Positions 15,454 to 24,025 of a stretch of DNA of 42,038 nucleotides are shown here, in pieces. This DNA is from Asanoa siamensis (GTDB lineage: Bacteria > Actinomycetota > Actinomycetes > Mycobacteriales > Micromonosporaceae), in the NCBI RefSeq assembly GCF_016862555.1, contig NZ_BONE01000067.1:1-42038 (forward strand). The letters are read 5' to 3'. A program made the translations under genes and the position numbers. The notes under the pieces are model-generated. The model did no database searches and was not told the DNA's origin. It saw only the letters and a program-made list of their open reading frames with translations. How positions within the stretch are numbered: the first letter of the stretch is position 1; each line of letters begins with the position of its first letter.

Positions 15454-16340
15454 CGCCGCGCCGTCGCACGTTGCGCATCGGCCGCACCGCCGCCTGGACC
15501 TACCTCGTCGCTGTGCTGTTCGTGACGATCTTCCCGTTCTACTGGATCCTGCGGACCGCGCTGTCCGACAACTACGCCCTGAGCGCGAACCCCGCCTCGA
15601 TCCTGCCGGTCGGCTTCACCTGGGGACCGTTCCAGCGCGTGCTGGGTCTGGCCACGACCGAGCAGTCGATCGCCGAGGGCGGCTCGGGCGCGTCCATCTC
15701 ACTGGGCCACTATCTGGTCAACTCCATCGTGTACGCATCGGTCTCGACCGGCCTCATCGTCTTCTTCTCGACCCTCGCCGCGTACGCCTTCGCCCGCCTG
15801 CACTGGCGCGGCCGGGACTTCATGTTCAGCCTGTTCCTCACCGCGCTGATGGTGCCCGGCATCCTCACGCTGCTGCCGAACTTCGTGCTGGTGAAGGAGC
15901 TCGGGCTGCTCAACACGTACGCGGGCCTGATCCTGCCCGGCGCCCTCTTCTCCGCCTTCAACATCTTCTTCCTCCGCCAGTTCATGCTGGGCCTGTCGAC
16001 GGAGATCGAGGAGGCCGCGCTGCTCGACGGCGCCGGCAAGCTGCGGGTGCTGTTCGGCATCACGCTGCCGATGACGAGCGGGCCGATCGTGACACTGTCC
16101 ATTCTGGGCTTCATCGGCATGTGGAACGACTACTTCTGGCCGCTGCTGGCCACGAGCGACGACTCGGTGCAGCCGTTGACGCTGGCGCTGGCCGTGTTCA
16201 AGCAGTCCTCGCCGCAGGCCCAGCCCGACTGGGCGGGCCTGATGGCCGCCACGCTCGTCGCCGCGCTGCCGATGCTGGTGCTGTTCATGGCGTTCGGCAA
16301 GCGGATCGTCAACTCCATCGGCTTCTCGGGGATCAAGTGA
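15450..16340 (+). CDS. CUT1 sugar ABC transporter permease (MalG/UgpE type)
   Basis: This 296-residue partner permease opens with WTYLVAVLFVTIFPFYWILR, a typical MalG first span. It carries the EAA loop EIEEAALLDGAGKLRVLFG followed by ITLPMTSGP and ends with the usual MAFGKRIVNSIGFSGIK. A somewhat long periplasmic loop (residues about 40-80, with TTEQSIAEGGSGASI) follows the first span. The start ATG 15450 overlaps the MalF-type stop. Its own stop overlaps the GTG of the glycosidase gene (GTGA), tying transport to hydrolysis. Confidence 0.93.
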   Translation: MTPRRRTLRIGRTAAWTYLVAVLFVTIFPFYWILRTALSDNYALSANPASILPVGFTWGPFQRVLGLATTEQSIAEGGSGASISLGHYLVNSIVYASVSTGLIVFFSTLAAYAFARLHWRGRDFMFSLFLTALMVPGILTLLPNFVLVKELGLLNTYAGLILPGALFSAFNIFFLRQFMLGLSTEIEEAALLDGAGKLRVLFGITLPMTSGPIVTLSILGFIGMWNDYFWPLLATSDDSVQPLTLALAVFKQSSPQAQPDWAGLMAATLVAALPMLVLFMAFGKRIVNSIGFSGIK

Positions 16341-18706
16341 CGACCGGGAACCTGCGCCTGTCCTGGGCGGCGCCCGCGACCGACTGGGTCGAGGCCGTCC
16401 CGCTCGGCAACGGCCGCATCGGCGCGATGGTGTTCGGCGGTGCCCGGGCGCGGATCCAGGTCAACGACGCGACGCTCTGGTCGGGCCACCCGGCCGGGCC
16501 GGCGCAGGCCCTGGACGCGGTGCTGGCGGCGGGTGCCGGTCCGGCGCGGCTGGCGGAGGTGCGGGCGGCGATCGACGGCGCCGACCTCCGGCGGGCCGAG
16601 GCACTGCTCATGACGTTCGAAGGGCCGTACTCCCAGGAGTTCCTCCCGTTCGTCGACCTCGTGCTGGACACCCGCGGCGTGCGCGGCGCGCCGGCCCGGG
16701 TCCTGGACCTCGACGAGTCGCACGTGACCGAGCGGCTCGACGTCGAGGGGACCCGCGCCACGCGGCGTACCTTCGTCTCGGCGCCGGCCGGGTGCCTGGT
16801 CGTCGAGTACACCGCCGACGGGCCGGTCCTCGATGTCGACGTCGCGCTGTCGACGCCGCTGCGCGCGGTCGGGCGGGAGGTCGACGGTGCGGGGATCACG
16901 CTCGACGTGGTCGCGCCGGCCGACGGCGCACCCCTGCACGAGCCCGGTGTGGAGCCGGCGCATCGCTACGCGGACGACGGCTTCGACCACTTCGCCACCG
17001 CGGCGCTCGCGGTGCACAGCGACGGAACGCACGGTCGGGACGGCGACCTGCTGCGGGTCCGTGGGGCGAGCCGGCTGCTGATCGCCCTGTCGACGTCGAG
17101 CCGGGCCGGCTTGTGGTGGGACGACCCGGACGGCGACGACTGGCGGACCTCCTCGCGGGAGGAGATCCGGGAACGCGCGCGCTCGACCGCGCGGGCCGCC
17201 CTCGGGCGGTCGACGGACGAGCTGTTCGCCGCGCATCTGGCGGACATCCGTGACCACGTCACGGGAGCGCGGTTCGCGATCGGCGGCCGGCGAGCCGGCA
17301 CCTGGGACGTCGCCCGCGACGTCCTGCGGGGGACGGATGAAGGCCTGCGCGCGACCGTGGTCGCGGAGTACGGCCGTTATCTGCTCGGCGCCTCGTCCCG
17401 CGCGGGCGGCCCGGCCGCCAACCTGCAGGGCATCTGGAACCAGGAACTGCGGCCGCCGTGGTCGTCGAACTACACCATCAACATCAACACGCAGATGAAC
17501 TACTGGCCGGCGCCGGTGGTCGGACTTTCCGACCCGGGCGAGCCGTTGGCCGCGCTCGTCCGGCGGCTCGCCCGCACCGGGCCCGACGTGGCCGCCCGGC
17601 TCTACGGCGCGCGCGGCTGGGTCGCGCACCACAACAGCGACCTCTGGGGCTGGAGCCTGCCCGTCGGCCTGGGCCACGGCGCGCCGAGCTGGGCGATCTG
17701 GCAGCTCGGCGGCGTCTGGCTCGTCCACAACCTCTGGGACGCGTACGAGTTCTCCGGCGACCGCCGGCTGCTCGGCGACACGGTGTGGCCGCTGCTGCGC
17801 GGCGCCGCGCTGTTCTGCCTGGACTGGCTCGTGGCCGATCCCACGACCGGCGGGCTGCGCACGATCCCGTCGACCTCGCCCGAGAACCTGTACGTAGGCC
17901 CGGACGGGCGACCCGAGGCGCTCACCGTCTCCGCCACCGCGGACATCGCGCTGATCCGGGCCCTGTTCGCCCGCGCCCGCACCGCCATCGCGGACCTCGG
18001 GCTCGACGACCCGCTCGACGCGGACCTGGCCGCCGCGCTGGACCGCCTGCCCGCGTTGACGGTCGGCGCCGACGGGCGGCTGCGGGAGTGGTCGACCGAC
18101 GTGGCGGACGAGGACCCGCACCACCGGCACCTGTCGCCCCTCGTCGCCCTCTATCCGCTGGACCTCGTCGACACACCGGAGTTGGCCGACGCCGCCCGTC
18201 GGTTCCTCGACGGCCGCGGGCCTGGCGCGATGGGCTGGTCCTGGGCCTGGAAGATCGCATTGCGGGCGCGGTTGGGCGACGCCACCGAGGCACGCGCCCT
18301 GCTGCTGGAGGCCATGACCCCCTTCGACCGCGACCACCGCGAGCACTCCCCGGTCGACGGATCCGAATGGGGCGGGCTCCTGCCGAACCTGTTCAGCACG
18401 CACCCACCTGTCCAGCTCGACGGCAACTACGGCTTCACGGCGGCGATCGCCGAGCTGCTCGTGCAGAGCCACCGCGGCCGCGTCGAGCTGCTGCCCGCAC
18501 TGCCGCCGCAGTGGCCGCACGGCCGGGTGACCGGCCTGCGGGTCCGCGGCGGGCTCGAGGTCGACCTGTCCTGGGTCGACGGTGCCGTGGCGAGCGCGGT
18601 CCTGCGCGACGTCCGCGGCGCGCCACACCACGTCGTCGTGGCACACGACGGCCGACTGTCCGAACTCGACATCCCGGCCGGCGGCGAGGCCTCGCTGATC
18701 GGCTGA
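16337..18706 (+). CDS. GH95 glycoside hydrolase (alpha-L-fucosidase/alpha-L-galactosidase family)
   Basis: This 789-residue enzyme has the GH95 arrangement: N-terminal beta domain (RLSWAAPATDWVEAVPLGNG, then NDATLWSGHP), an (alpha/alpha)6 barrel and a C-terminal beta domain. Residues matching the catalytic set described for Bifidobacterium AfcA are visible: NIN in TININTQMNYW (382, 384), Glu in PSTSPEN (about 516) and Asp in VQLDGNYGF (about 695). Known activities are 1,2-alpha-L-fucosidase and alpha-L-galactosidase, acting by inversion. The usual EMNYWPAE text reads QMNYWPAP here, so substrate preference may differ. There is no signal peptide, which is unusual for this family and implies action on imported oligosaccharide. 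GTG 16337 is chosen from the GTGA overlap with the permease and the start of homology. Confidence 0.9.
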   Translation: MTTGNLRLSWAAPATDWVEAVPLGNGRIGAMVFGGARARIQVNDATLWSGHPAGPAQALDAVLAAGAGPARLAEVRAAIDGADLRRAEALLMTFEGPYSQEFLPFVDLVLDTRGVRGAPARVLDLDESHVTERLDVEGTRATRRTFVSAPAGCLVVEYTADGPVLDVDVALSTPLRAVGREVDGAGITLDVVAPADGAPLHEPGVEPAHRYADDGFDHFATAALAVHSDGTHGRDGDLLRVRGASRLLIALSTSSRAGLWWDDPDGDDWRTSSREEIRERARSTARAALGRSTDELFAAHLADIRDHVTGARFAIGGRRAGTWDVARDVLRGTDEGLRATVVAEYGRYLLGASSRAGGPAANLQGIWNQELRPPWSSNYTININTQMNYWPAPVVGLSDPGEPLAALVRRLARTGPDVAARLYGARGWVAHHNSDLWGWSLPVGLGHGAPSWAIWQLGGVWLVHNLWDAYEFSGDRRLLGDTVWPLLRGAALFCLDWLVADPTTGGLRTIPSTSPENLYVGPDGRPEALTVSATADIALIRALFARARTAIADLGLDDPLDADLAAALDRLPALTVGADGRLREWSTDVADEDPHHRHLSPLVALYPLDLVDTPELADAARRFLDGRGPGAMGWSWAWKIALRARLGDATEARALLLEAMTPFDRDHREHSPVDGSEWGGLLPNLFSTHPPVQLDGNYGFTAAIAELLVQSHRGRVELLPALPPQWPHGRVTGLRVRGGLEVDLSWVDGAVASAVLRDVRGAPHHVVVAHDGRLSELDIPAGGEASLIG

Positions 18707-18721
18707 CCCATTCCGCCCCTG

Positions 18722-18746
18722 ACATCGGCCGCCGAGCGTCCGATGT
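18722..18746 (+). promoter_or_regulatory. Intercistronic hairpin between GH95 and binding-protein genes
   Basis: Perfect 7-bp arms ACATCGG/CCGATGT (18722-18728 and 18740-18746) enclose an 11-base loop. The hairpin lies 16 nt after the GH95 stop and 72 nt before the lipoprotein start. Such structures commonly protect or process transcripts so that the binding protein is made in excess. It might instead be a weak terminator or an operator. Confidence 0.4.
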
Positions 18747-18817
18747 GGATACCACCTGCCCTCGGGCGGGTCCTGGACACCCACCACACCCCCGTAGAAA
18801 CCGACAGTGAGGATCCG

Positions 18818-20167
18818 ATGAATCCGAAGAAGATCGTGGCGGCGGTCGCGCTCGCGCTCACGGCGACCGCGGCGCTGTCCGCCTGTGGCAACGACAGCGA
18901 CAGCGGCGGCGGCGAGGCCGGCGGCAAGACCGTCAACTGGTGGACGTGGGACGAGCGGCAGGCCGCCTCGTACAAGAAGTGCCTGCCGGGCTTCGAACAG
19001 GCCAACCCGGGCATCACGGTGACGATCTCGCAGTACGCCGTCGACGACTACTTCACGAAGCTGACCGCCGGCTTCGTCTCGGGCTCCGCGCCGGACGCGT
19101 TCCAGAACAGCGTGCCGCTACTCGGCGCGTACGCGGGCCAGAAGCAGATCATGGCTCTGGACGACCAGATCAAGAAGACCGACTACGACCTGTCGGTCTT
19201 CGACATCGGTGTGGAGTCCTGGAAGTTCACCGACGGGAAGCAGTACGGCATCCCGCTGGACTGGGCCGGCGCCGCCATCTACTTCAACGAGGACAAGGCG
19301 AAGGACGCCGGCGTCACCGCGGAGCAGATCCGGGACATGACCTGGAACCCCGACGACGGCGGCACGTTCGACGACATCGTCGCCAAGCTCACCGTCGACA
19401 AGAACGGCAAGCGCGGCGACGAGCCCGGGTTCGACAGGACGAAGGTCGCCACGTACGGCATCGGCAGCCTGGCCTCCGGCGACTTCAACGGCCAGACCTC
19501 GTGGAACCCGTTCGTCTCCACGACCGGCTGGCGGCTCGGCGACAAGCCGGCGTGGCCGTCGAAGTTCCCCTACGACGACCCGAACTTCGTCAAGACCCTG
19601 GAATACATCAAGAGCCTCGGCGACCGCGGCCTGATGCCGAAGTTCGGCCAGCTGACCGTGGCCGGCAGCCAGCAGATCGGCTCGGGCACCGTGGCGATGG
19701 TGCAGGGCGGCACCTGGGACGCGACCTCGATGACGAAGATCCCGGGCGTCAAGGTCGGCGTCGCGCCGACGGTCAAGGGACCGCAGGGCCGCTCGATGAT
19801 CAGCAACTCGAACGCGAACAACATCTACGCGGGTACGAAGAACCTCGACTCGACGTGGAAGTGGGTCACCTACATGGGTTCGGAGGCCTGCCAGTCCGCG
19901 GCCGGCGCGGACGCCACCTTCCTCCCGTCGATCGCGAAGTCGCTCCAGGTCGCGGTGGACGCCCAGAAGGCGCAGGGCCTCGACCTGTCGGGCTTCGTCA
20001 CGGCGCTGAACAACGGCGAGCTGTACCCGGCCCCGCCGACCGTCAACGGCCAGGAGATCGTCGACACGATCCAGCCGCTGTTCGAGGCGTACTTCAGCGG
20101 TGAGCGCGACAAGGCCGTGTTCCCGGAGATGGCCGCGAAGACGCAGGAGATCCTCGCCAAGAAGTAG
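18818..20167 (+). CDS. CUT1 extracellular sugar-binding lipoprotein
   Basis: This 449-residue receptor starts with a lipoprotein signal (MNPKKIV, hydrophobic core, LSAC lipobox at about Cys 24) and continues as a family-1 solute-binding protein: VNWWTWDERQAASYKKCLPG, GITVTISQYAVDDYFTKL, SAPDAFQNS, GIPLDWAGAAIYFNED, GTVAMVQGGTWDAT and FLPSIAKSL. It delivers an oligosaccharide to the two permeases upstream. ATG 18818 has GAGGA at 18809-18813; earlier in-frame codons lack a site and would spoil the signal peptide. It stands after the glycosidase rather than before the permeases, the reverse of the usual order. It is closed by a hairpin terminator. Confidence 0.93.
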   Translation: MNPKKIVAAVALALTATAALSACGNDSDSGGGEAGGKTVNWWTWDERQAASYKKCLPGFEQANPGITVTISQYAVDDYFTKLTAGFVSGSAPDAFQNSVPLLGAYAGQKQIMALDDQIKKTDYDLSVFDIGVESWKFTDGKQYGIPLDWAGAAIYFNEDKAKDAGVTAEQIRDMTWNPDDGGTFDDIVAKLTVDKNGKRGDEPGFDRTKVATYGIGSLASGDFNGQTSWNPFVSTTGWRLGDKPAWPSKFPYDDPNFVKTLEYIKSLGDRGLMPKFGQLTVAGSQQIGSGTVAMVQGGTWDATSMTKIPGVKVGVAPTVKGPQGRSMISNSNANNIYAGTKNLDSTWKWVTYMGSEACQSAAGADATFLPSIAKSLQVAVDAQKAQGLDLSGFVTALNNGELYPAPPTVNGQEIVDTIQPLFEAYFSGERDKAVFPEMAAKTQEILAKK

Positions 20168-20178
20168 CGGTGTCACCG

Positions 20179-20211
20179 GTGCCGGGGCGGGCAGGTCGCT
20201 CGCCCCGGCAC
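20179..20211 (+). terminator. Terminator after the oligosaccharide importer operon
   Basis: An 11-bp GC-rich stem (20179-20189 with 20201-20211) with an 11-base loop begins 12 nt after the lipoprotein stop. It separates the transport operon from the ROK regulator gene, whose start is 64 nt further on. It is not followed by a T run. Confidence 0.65.
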
Positions 20212-20274
20212 ACGGGCTGCCGTATCGTCCATCTGCGACTCCCGCCGGCGTCGACCCGATAGGAAACCCCAGCA

Positions 20275-21447
20275 ATGCATGATGCAGCCGCCGCCATCGC
20301 GCTCCTCGAGGGAGCGTCCGCGGCAGCGGCCGACGTCTTCCGGGCCATCCTCACCCGGGGCCCGATCAGCCGGATCGACATCGCCCGGCTGCTGGGCCTG
20401 TCCCAGGCGGCGGTCACGAAGGCGGTCGGCCCGCTGCTCGAGGTGGGCCTCGTCTCCGACGAGCTGTCGCTGCCGCGCGACGGGCAACCGGGCCGGCCGG
20501 CCAACCCGCTCATGGTGGTCGCCGACGCGCTGGTCTCGATCGGCGTCAAGGTGAACGCCGACGAGATCGTGGGCGTGGCCACCGACCTGACGACGAGCGT
20601 CCTCGCCGTCGACCGCCGCCCGCTGAAGACGACGAGCGTGTCGTCGGTGGCCGACGCGATCGAGGCCTGCACGGCGACGCTGGTGGACGCGCTCGGCCCG
20701 CTGGCCCCGCGGTTGTGCGCGGTGGGCGTCAGCGTCTCCGGCGACGTCGACACGCACCGCGGCGTGGTCCGCGAGTCGGCCATCATGGGCTGGACCGACG
20801 TGCCGCTCGCCACGATCCTCACGGACCGCCTGGGCCGCGACGTCCTGGTGGAGAACGACGTCCGCGCGCTGACGGTCGGCGAGCACTGGTTCGGCGTGGG
20901 CGTCGGCACCGACCTGTTCGCGATCGTCACGATCGGCCGCGGCATCGGCAGCGGCCTGCACATCAACGGCGACGTCGTCGAGGGCGCCTACGGCGTGGCG
21001 GGCGAGATCGGCCACCTCCCCCTGACGTCCCCGGAGCACCTGTGCCCGTGCGGCCGCCGCGGCTGCGTCGAGGCGGTCGCGGCCACGCCGGCGATCGTCG
21101 CCGCGGTCTCCCGCGGCCACGGCCACGACCTGACGATCGGTGAGATCGTCGAGTTGGCCCACGAACGCGACCCGATCGCGGTCCACACCTTCGAACACGC
21201 GGCGACGGTCATCGGCACGGCGATCGCGACGCTGGTCAACCTGACGGGCCCGCAGCTCGTCATCATCGGCGGCGAGGCGGTCAGCAACTTCGACCTCTTC
21301 GAGACCCACCTGCGCGCCGCGTTCGAGGAGCACGCCTTCGGCGCGGCGGGCCGCTGCGAGATCGTCACCCGCCCACACACCTTCGAGGACTGGGCCCGCG
21401 GCGCGGCCGCCTCGGCCATCCGCCGCCTGGCGGAGAAGGGCGCCTGA
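20275..21447 (+). CDS. ROK-family transcriptional regulator
   Basis: A 390-residue protein with an N-terminal winged helix (RIDIARLLGLSQAAVTKAVG, about residues 33-52) and a C-terminal ROK sugar-sensing domain. That domain shows VLVENDVRALTVGEHWFGVG, TIGRGIGSGL, and the GEIGHLPL...CPCGRRGCVE segment, whose His and Cys residues bind zinc in the family. The DNA-binding domain makes it a NagC/XylR-type repressor rather than a plain glucokinase. It closes the alpha-galactosidase/GH95/importer locus and most probably represses it through the palindrome at 14426-14438. ATG 20275 has an AGGAAA site. It is separated from the operon by a terminator, so it probably has its own promoter. Confidence 0.92.
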   Translation: MHDAAAAIALLEGASAAAADVFRAILTRGPISRIDIARLLGLSQAAVTKAVGPLLEVGLVSDELSLPRDGQPGRPANPLMVVADALVSIGVKVNADEIVGVATDLTTSVLAVDRRPLKTTSVSSVADAIEACTATLVDALGPLAPRLCAVGVSVSGDVDTHRGVVRESAIMGWTDVPLATILTDRLGRDVLVENDVRALTVGEHWFGVGVGTDLFAIVTIGRGIGSGLHINGDVVEGAYGVAGEIGHLPLTSPEHLCPCGRRGCVEAVAATPAIVAAVSRGHGHDLTIGEIVELAHERDPIAVHTFEHAATVIGTAIATLVNLTGPQLVIIGGEAVSNFDLFETHLRAAFEEHAFGAAGRCEIVTRPHTFEDWARGAAASAIRRLAEKGA

Positions 21448-21511
21448 GCGCGGCCACGTCGGCTGCGGCCGCATGCTCGTCCCGGCGCCGCCACCACCGT
21501 GACGGCGATGC

Positions 21512-22174
21512 TCAGAGGCGTGGACCCAGGTTCAGGCGTGCTTCGGAGACCCAGCCGGCGACCGCGTGGGCGCCTGACTCGACCGCCAGCGTCGCGGCCT
21601 CATCGAGGAGGGCGCTTGGGTCGCCCGGGCCGCCCTCGGCGGTGAAGTAGGCCTCCGCCACCAGGTTGGCCGCGACGCCCGCCGTGAAGCCGAGGTCGCG
21701 GCGGAGCCTGGTCGACTCCGCCAGCGCCGCGTGGGCCTCCGCGACGCGGCCCGCGTGCTGGGCCGCGAAAGCCAGGTGGCGCAACGCGTACGAGCGGGTC
21801 AGGTCGTCGCCCGCCGCCTCCGCCAGGTCGCGGGCGCGGGCGAACATCGGCTCCGTCGTGTCCATGTCGCCGCGGACCACCTGGTGGTAGCAACCCACCA
21901 GGAACTGGGCCTCGGCCTCGCCGCGGGTGTCGCCCAGCGACCGGTAGAGCTCGAGCGCCCGCTCGAACAGCGCGATCTCGGTCGGGTCCTCGGCCGGCTG
22001 CTCCCCCGCCGCGCGGGCGGAGAGATAGCGGGCGTGCCGGATCCGGCCGCGGGCCAGGGCTGTGTCGGCCTCGACACCGTCGAGGGCCCGGTCGGCGGTG
22101 TCCAGCCCGCCGTCGGCCCCGGCGAACACCGCGGCCTCGTAGCGCTCCCGCGCCTCCAGTAGTCGATCATCCAT
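21512..22174 (-). CDS. Hypothetical protein with TPR-like helical repeats
   Basis: This 220-residue soluble protein is almost all Ala/Glu/Arg-rich helix. Repeated units resembling tetratricopeptide repeats are visible: IALFERALELYRSLGDTRGE, EPMFARARDLAEAAGDDLTR and AHAALAESTRLRRDLGFTAG. Similar stretches occur in the C-terminal arms of actinobacterial regulators, but there is no DNA-binding or ATPase domain here. The likely role is protein-protein contact; no specific function can be given. ATG 22174 fits the coding start, and the gene lies 87 nt downstream of the glycosyltransferase gene on the same strand. Confidence 0.65.
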   Translation of the reverse strand: MDDRLLEARERYEAAVFAGADGGLDTADRALDGVEADTALARGRIRHARYLSARAAGEQPAEDPTEIALFERALELYRSLGDTRGEAEAQFLVGCYHQVVRGDMDTTEPMFARARDLAEAAGDDLTRSYALRHLAFAAQHAGRVAEAHAALAESTRLRRDLGFTAGVAANLVAEAYFTAEGGPGDPSALLDEAATLAVESGAHAVAGWVSEARLNLGPRL

Positions 22175-22261
22175 CGCGTCCCAGTCTAGGGAGGGCTCGC
22201 ACCACGGAACGGAACCCCTCCCCGTCGGTCGGCTCCACTGTGGTGCCGCGCGCTGGTCGGG

Positions 22262-23911
22262 TCAGCGGTAGCAGCCCGTGACCGGCGCCCATTCGCCGGC
22301 CGGGCGGAGTTCGACCACCATCGCGAGCCACTTCGACCCCTGCGAGCGGTCCGCGACCACCGTGCCCATCCCGGCGAGGTCCGCGCGCACCTGCGCGCCC
22401 GTCGTGGCCGGCTGGCCGTCCTTCAACGCGCCGTAGACGAGGACCCGCTGGAAGCCGTCGACGATCGCCCGCAGGTCGCGCCCCGCACAGGCCGTCCCCG
22501 GCGGTGGCGGCGCGGCCACCGGCTCGCGGCGGGGCTGCAGTTCGTGGTCGGCGTACCAGCCCACCGCGTGGCGGCTCAACGAGAGCACCAGCGTCACGTC
22601 ACCGGGCCGGTGCTCGGCGGCCAGCCAGCGGACCGTGGCCCGCTCGTCGAAGTCGCCCGCCGGCAGCGGACCCGTGCGGGCCACCGCCAGCGGACCGAGC
22701 AGCGCGAACACCAGGACGACCGCGGCCGCCCCGCCGGCCAGGGCCAGCGCGCCGCGCCAGGTCCGCCGGGCCCCGCGCGCGGCCGCCACCGCCAGCTCCG
22801 CACCGGCGTCGGCGGCGAAACCGACCGCCACCCACACGGCGGGCAGGATCCAGATCGCCATCCGCATGTAGAGCGGCACGACCTCCGCGAACGCCAGCAC
22901 GTACGCGAAGAGCACGACGCCCGCCAGCAGCGCGCCGAAGGGCCGGCTGCGGCGGGCGGCGGCCAGGCAACCCAGCCCGGCCAGCAGCCAGAAGACCCTG
23001 GTCACCGCGGCGAGGTAGCGGCTGCCCTGGTCCGGCGGGACGAGGCCGAGCGGGTCGCCGGCGAGCAACCGGAGCCGGCCCAGCGACCAGGTGACGGTCT
23101 CGCCCAGTGACGCACCCGGCGGCGGGTAGCCGCGCCCGCCCCAGAAGGTGGCCATGTACTCGCTGCCGACCACGTACCGCAGCGACACCAGGTAGTGGAC
23201 GACGAAAACCGCGAGCCAGACCAGGAACGGCAGCGCCGCCCGCAGCGCCGACCGCCATCCGGACCGCAGCCAGGCGGCACCGACCAGGACCGCCGCGAAG
23301 ACGGGGGTGGCGAGCATCGCGCCCATGCTGAACAGGCAGGCCAGCGCGGCCAGCGACCACCAGAGCACGTACTGCCGGACGGTCGGCCGCGCCCGCTCCA
23401 GCAGCAGCATCGTCGCGCCGAGCAGCAGCATCGTCCAGAACAGGTCACCGGAGTACTGCTTGACCTCCGCCGCGTAGCGGATCGCGGCGGCGCTGGTGGC
23501 GACGAACGAGACCAGCACGACCGCGCCGACCGGGCCGAGCCAGCGGCGGCCGATCAGCCAGGCCAGCACCAAGGTGCCGAGCGCGGCGAGCAGGGGCAGC
23601 AGGCGCAGCGCGTACTCGTCGGTCCCGAGGATCGTCGTCACCGCGTGCTGCGCCCAGAGCCAGCCCAGTGGCGCGCTCTGGTTGTAGTCGAGCGCGCCAC
23701 CGAGGTCGAGGAAACCGCGGTCCCGGATGTTGCGGGCGATCATCTGCTCGTCGCCCCAGAGCGGCGCACCGGCGGCATAGGCGCGGACGAACAGCACCAC
23801 GCCGGCGACCAGCGGGATCAGCGAGAGGTCGGCCCAGGTGAGCCTCCACCATGGCCGGCCCGCGGGCGGCGTCGTGGCGGTCGTCGGCGCGGCAGTCGTC
23901 GCGGTGTGCAT
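22262..23911 (-). CDS. Membrane glycosyltransferase, GT39/ArnT-like (GT-C fold)
   Basis: This protein of about 549 residues has roughly 10-11 hydrophobic segments in the first 400 residues and a soluble, exported C-terminal tail ending VTGCYR. The first extracytoplasmic loop carries LWGDEQMIARNI, the Asp-Glu pair typical of polyprenyl-phosphate-sugar-dependent GT-C enzymes (protein mannosyltransferase, ArnT). It is followed by YNQSAPLGWLWAQH and AEVKQYSGDLFWTM, as in the actinobacterial family. It would transfer a sugar from a lipid carrier to a protein or envelope glycan outside the membrane; the acceptor is unknown. ATG 23911 is used; GTG 23917 would add two residues, and neither has a clear ribosome binding site. 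Confidence 0.82.
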   Translation of the reverse strand: MHTATTAAPTTATTPPAGRPWWRLTWADLSLIPLVAGVVLFVRAYAAGAPLWGDEQMIARNIRDRGFLDLGGALDYNQSAPLGWLWAQHAVTTILGTDEYALRLLPLLAALGTLVLAWLIGRRWLGPVGAVVLVSFVATSAAAIRYAAEVKQYSGDLFWTMLLLGATMLLLERARPTVRQYVLWWSLAALACLFSMGAMLATPVFAAVLVGAAWLRSGWRSALRAALPFLVWLAVFVVHYLVSLRYVVGSEYMATFWGGRGYPPPGASLGETVTWSLGRLRLLAGDPLGLVPPDQGSRYLAAVTRVFWLLAGLGCLAAARRSRPFGALLAGVVLFAYVLAFAEVVPLYMRMAIWILPAVWVAVGFAADAGAELAVAAARGARRTWRGALALAGGAAAVVLVFALLGPLAVARTGPLPAGDFDERATVRWLAAEHRPGDVTLVLSLSRHAVGWYADHELQPRREPVAAPPPPGTACAGRDLRAIVDGFQRVLVYGALKDGQPATTGAQVRADLAGMGTVVADRSQGSKWLAMVVELRPAGEWAPVTGCYR

Positions 23912-24025
23912 CGGCACGGACGCTAGCCCATCGACCGTTGGACGCGCGTCTCACCATGGGCATCGCCGCGAAACTGTCCATTGCGACCACTGTGCGCGCG
24001 ACCGCCGGTCCGGAAAGCTGGCGGG

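Noticed and set aside
16130-18787. Long antisense open frame (885 codons) opposite the GH95 gene
   Set aside because: The translation is Arg/Gly/Pro-rich without domains, and the opposite strand encodes an intact GH95 enzyme. Such shadows are normal in high-GC DNA.
21450-21472. Hairpin after the ROK gene (GCGGCC/GGCCGC arms)
   Set aside because: Only 6 bp of stem and easily formed by chance in this GC content, so it is not listed as a terminator.
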